Below are positions 13,797 to 16,072 of a stretch of DNA of 16,072 bases, one piece after another. This DNA is from an uncultured Solobacterium sp. Lineage in GTDB: Bacteria; Bacillota_I; Bacilli_A; Erysipelotrichales; Erysipelotrichaceae. The position numbers and the translations under genes are program-made. Every line of letters begins with the position of its first letter. Within the stretch, counting starts at the first letter, position 1. Location: contig URHY01000051.1 in NCBI GenBank assembly GCA_900547815.1, positions 1 to 16,072 on the forward strand. Reading direction: 5' to 3'. The notes below the pieces were generated by a model that saw nothing but the letters and a program-made list of their open reading frames with translations, was not told where the DNA came from and ran no database searches.

Positions 13797-14837
13797 TTGA
13801 TTAGTAAAAAAGAATTGCGAGCACGTGTTCTTTTGATTGTGGTTTGTTTTGCGATAGGATGTTATTGCCTATACTACATGGATAAATCATATGATCCTTT
13901 GGCTCGATATCCTTATACCACCGATGAGAATCGCGATATTATTCTAGAATATTTGGATAGTGATGATATTGATTATTTAGTCAATCAACATATTACGCCA
14001 GATAAATTTATGGATTTTATCGAGTTGAGTGATTTTGATTTAAAAAACACGTTATATTATAAAGAGGCAAAGGATACGCAGGATGCCGATAATGAATATA
14101 TTGTCAATTTTGTAAATCGTTTTCGAAAAAATTTTTCGTATGAATCTTTAAAAGAATTGTTATCCCACTATTCTTATATTGATTTAACAACTTTTTATGA
14201 GAATGAAGCCGTATTATATTCAAATCTTAGATTGGTGACGGATCCGACAAATCCTTATACCGTTTTAAACCAGGAGAATACAGTCTATAAGTATGCTCCA
14301 GAAAATTTAGTTTCTTATAATGGTGTTTATGTGCAGAGTGCTATGGTTGATGATTTGACGAATATGTTGGATGCTTATAAATCCGTAATGGACGAACAAG
14401 ATCAGCTTAGTATTTCAAGTGGATATTTAAATTATGAAGAAATATTAGATTTATATGTCAATGCTTCAAAAGAATTTAGTGGTATTGATAATTATATGTT
14501 TAGTGCTGGTAAAAATGAGCAGCAGCTAGGCTATACAATTGTTTTAAATGGACAAGATGAGTGGATCAACCTTTGTAAACTTTATTTAAATGAAGATATG
14601 GATTACACACAGGTACAGGAAGAATTATCAAAAGAAAACCAGAATCGTGTTGAATGGCTCCTTGAAAATGCGTATCGATATGGTTTTGTGGTGCGTTATG
14701 AAATGGGTCAGGAAAAAAAGACAGGACATTGGTATCAACCTTTTGTATTGCGTTATGTGGGTGTAAAAACCGCAAAAGCTATGCACGATAGTAATAAGGG
14801 TATGGAGCAAATGACTTTTAAGGATGAATTGGAGTAA
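13797..14837 (+). CDS. VanY-like membrane protein with degenerate active site
   Basis: The last about 150 residues follow the VanY/LdcB D,D-carboxypeptidase fold: an SISSGY segment (205-210), NEQQLGYTIV (240-249), WLLENAYRYGFVVRY (287-301), and TGHWYQPFVLRYVG (309-322). Active members read S-E-H-Q-x-G-x-x-x-D and E-P-W-H-x-R-Y-V-G. Here the zinc-binding His, Asp and His are Gln242, Val249 and Val317; the catalytic Glu is Gln314; the Arg after SGY is Leu211. It is thus probably a non-enzymatic relative. An N-terminal membrane anchor (about 10-27) places the rest outside the cell. It starts with TTG after GAGGT. The roughly 180-residue middle region is unrecognised. It may bind peptidoglycan peptides or regulate an active partner. 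Confidence 0.75.
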   Translation: MISKKELRARVLLIVVCFAIGCYCLYYMDKSYDPLARYPYTTDENRDIILEYLDSDDIDYLVNQHITPDKFMDFIELSDFDLKNTLYYKEAKDTQDADNEYIVNFVNRFRKNFSYESLKELLSHYSYIDLTTFYENEAVLYSNLRLVTDPTNPYTVLNQENTVYKYAPENLVSYNGVYVQSAMVDDLTNMLDAYKSVMDEQDQLSISSGYLNYEEILDLYVNASKEFSGIDNYMFSAGKNEQQLGYTIVLNGQDEWINLCKLYLNEDMDYTQVQEELSKENQNRVEWLLENAYRYGFVVRYEMGQEKKTGHWYQPFVLRYVGVKTAKAMHDSNKGMEQMTFKDELE

Positions 14838-14845
14838 AAAAGTTT

Positions 14846-15313
14846 ATGAAAATAGTTGTTGTGAGTGATTCGCATGGAAGAAATGATATATTAAATTTGA
14901 TTCGCGAAAAACATCCTGAAGCAAGATTATTTATTCATTGTGGGGATCTTGAGGATGATCCAATGAATTATCCGGGCTATATTATTGTTCGTGGCAATAA
15001 TGATTATTTTGGTCGTTTTGAAGATCAGCGTATTATTCCGATTGGAAAGCATCGTATCTTTGTTACGCATTCACATCGTTTCTCTTATTTTTCAAGATGT
15101 GAACAATTAGCAAATCGAGCAAAAGAATTGGATTGTGACATTGTTTGTTTTGGACATACACACGTAGCTTATTTTGATCAAGTTGATGGTGTAGTATTAT
15201 TGAATCCAGGATCTTTATCGCATTCAAGGGATGGAAAACCTTGTAGTTATGCGGTTTTAGATATAGATGAAAATCATGTTTCGGTTGACTTTAAGTTTGA
15301 ACCGGAATGGTAA
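14846..15313 (+). CDS. YfcE/MJ0936-family metallophosphodiesterase
   Basis: The 155-residue protein shows the full two-metal phosphoesterase set: SDSHG (Asp8, His10), HCGDLE (Asp34), GNND (Asn51), THSH (His75) and GHTH (His104, His106), then NPGSLSHSRDG, typical of the YfcE/MJ0936 subgroup. Members hydrolyse phosphodiesters in vitro; the natural substrate is generally unknown. It starts 8 bases after the VanY-like gene. The best upstream site is the GGAG within the end of that gene, about 12 bases from the ATG, which is rather far. It shares the transcript with its neighbours. Confidence 0.93.
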   Translation: MKIVVVSDSHGRNDILNLIREKHPEARLFIHCGDLEDDPMNYPGYIIVRGNNDYFGRFEDQRIIPIGKHRIFVTHSHRFSYFSRCEQLANRAKELDCDIVCFGHTHVAYFDQVDGVVLLNPGSLSHSRDGKPCSYAVLDIDENHVSVDFKFEPEW

Positions 15314-15328
15314 GAAAGAAGGAAGTTT

Positions 15329-16003
15329 ATGTATAAAATTAGTGAGCTATATGATTTAAATCACACTTTAGCAAAGGATTATTTATCGCAATTTGAATAT
15401 CCTTGGCAGGCATTGTCTGGAATCAAAGAATTGATTTTAGTATTAGGTAAAAATTTAGGCGAAGATTATGTAGAAGTAAAAGAGCAGGTTTGGGTTCATA
15501 AAAGTGCACATGTTTTTGAAAGTGCTTATTTAGGAGCTCCATGCATTATTGGTCCTGAAACTGAAGTTCGTCATTGTGCTTTTATTCGTGGTAGTGCCTT
15601 GGTTGGCGCAAATTGTGTTGTAGGAAATAGTGTTGAATTAAAAAATTGCATTTTATTTGATAATGTGGAGACACCACACTATAACTATGTTGGGGATAGT
15701 ATTCTTGGATTTCATTCTCATTTAGGTGCTGGTGGTATCACAAGTAATTTGAAGAGTGCTAGAGATAATATTGTCTTAAGAAGAAAAGATGAAAATTATA
15801 ATGTGGTTGAAGAATTTGAAACGGGATTAAGAAAAATCGGTGCTTTTATGGGCGATTATGTAGAGGTTGGATGTAATTCTGTGCTTTGTCCAGGAACTAT
15901 TATTGGTCCACATACAAATGTATATCCTTTATCTCGTGTGCGTGGTCAGATTGCGGCAAATTCAATTTTCAAAGATGCCACACACGTATCTTTAAAAGAT
16001 TAA
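15329..16003 (+). CDS. Left-handed beta-helix protein related to the GlmU acetyltransferase half
   Basis: Hexapeptide-repeat turns run from about 55 to 205 and predict a left-handed beta-helix. The stretch VELKNCILF through HYNYVGDSILG and LGAGGITSNLK (about 102-142) closely follows the GlmU C-terminal domain, in which the histidine of the HxxYxGD motif (here His117) is the catalytic base for acetyl transfer to glucosamine-1-phosphate. The nucleotidyl-transfer domain of GlmU is absent: the first about 50 residues are helical, without its GxGTRM motif. At 224 residues it is therefore a stand-alone sugar-phosphate acyltransferase-like protein, though databases often name such proteins pyrophosphorylases. 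AAGGAAG precedes the ATG. The substrate is not settled. Confidence 0.82.
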   Translation: MYKISELYDLNHTLAKDYLSQFEYPWQALSGIKELILVLGKNLGEDYVEVKEQVWVHKSAHVFESAYLGAPCIIGPETEVRHCAFIRGSALVGANCVVGNSVELKNCILFDNVETPHYNYVGDSILGFHSHLGAGGITSNLKSARDNIVLRRKDENYNVVEEFETGLRKIGAFMGDYVEVGCNSVLCPGTIIGPHTNVYPLSRVRGQIAANSIFKDATHVSLKD

Positions 16004-16072
16004 TCTTACTGACTTGTAATGGTAATCCGCAATTAGATAGGGTCGACTAAAAGTTGGCTTCAAAAATTATAG

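Overview
The window looks like a chromosome segment of a low-GC Gram-positive bacterium. Signs are AT-rich codon use, strong AGGAGG-type ribosome binding sites, short intrinsic terminators, RNase HIII beside mutS2, and the lspA-rluD pair. The protein style suggests Erysipelotrichales or a neighbouring Firmicutes group. That placement is inference; no rRNA or marker gene here settles it.

Bases 1-2640 are an accessory segment, all on the minus strand. Read in the direction of transcription it holds: a sigma-A type promoter; a roughly 90-nt structured leader ending in its own terminator; a NYN-domain ribonuclease-like gene; a terminator; a broken small gene; another terminator; a long PemK/MazF-family toxin-like gene; and a structured 3' region with a terminator. 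The most unusual observation is that the C-terminal tail of the PemK protein recurs twice more. One copy is an orphan just downstream of NYN, and one overlaps the 3' end of the NYN gene in another frame. Both extra copies become readable if one A is removed from a poly-A run. Short GGCGC(N)AAGGCCAT repeats sit next to two of the terminators.

Bases 2849-4999 hold a four-gene operon: short flavodoxin, PadR repressor, DUF1700-type membrane protein and a membrane-anchored unknown. It starts from a promoter whose -35 box lies inside a 9/10 inverted repeat that may be the PadR operator. Bases 5016-8670 hold a 46-codon basic ORF, a UbiB/ABC1-family kinase-like protein, lspA, rluD and a dCMP deaminase. 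Several of these overlap, which suggests one transcription unit ending in a strong terminator.

rnhC lies on the minus strand, convergent with that unit and divergent from mutS2. mutS2 is followed by uvrC after 8 bases, giving a small genome-maintenance block. From 13747 a new promoter leads into a VanY-like membrane protein that appears to have lost its zinc ligands, a YfcE/MJ0936-type phosphodiesterase, and a left-handed beta-helix protein related to the GlmU acetyltransferase half. The final 69 bases hold no feature I can support.
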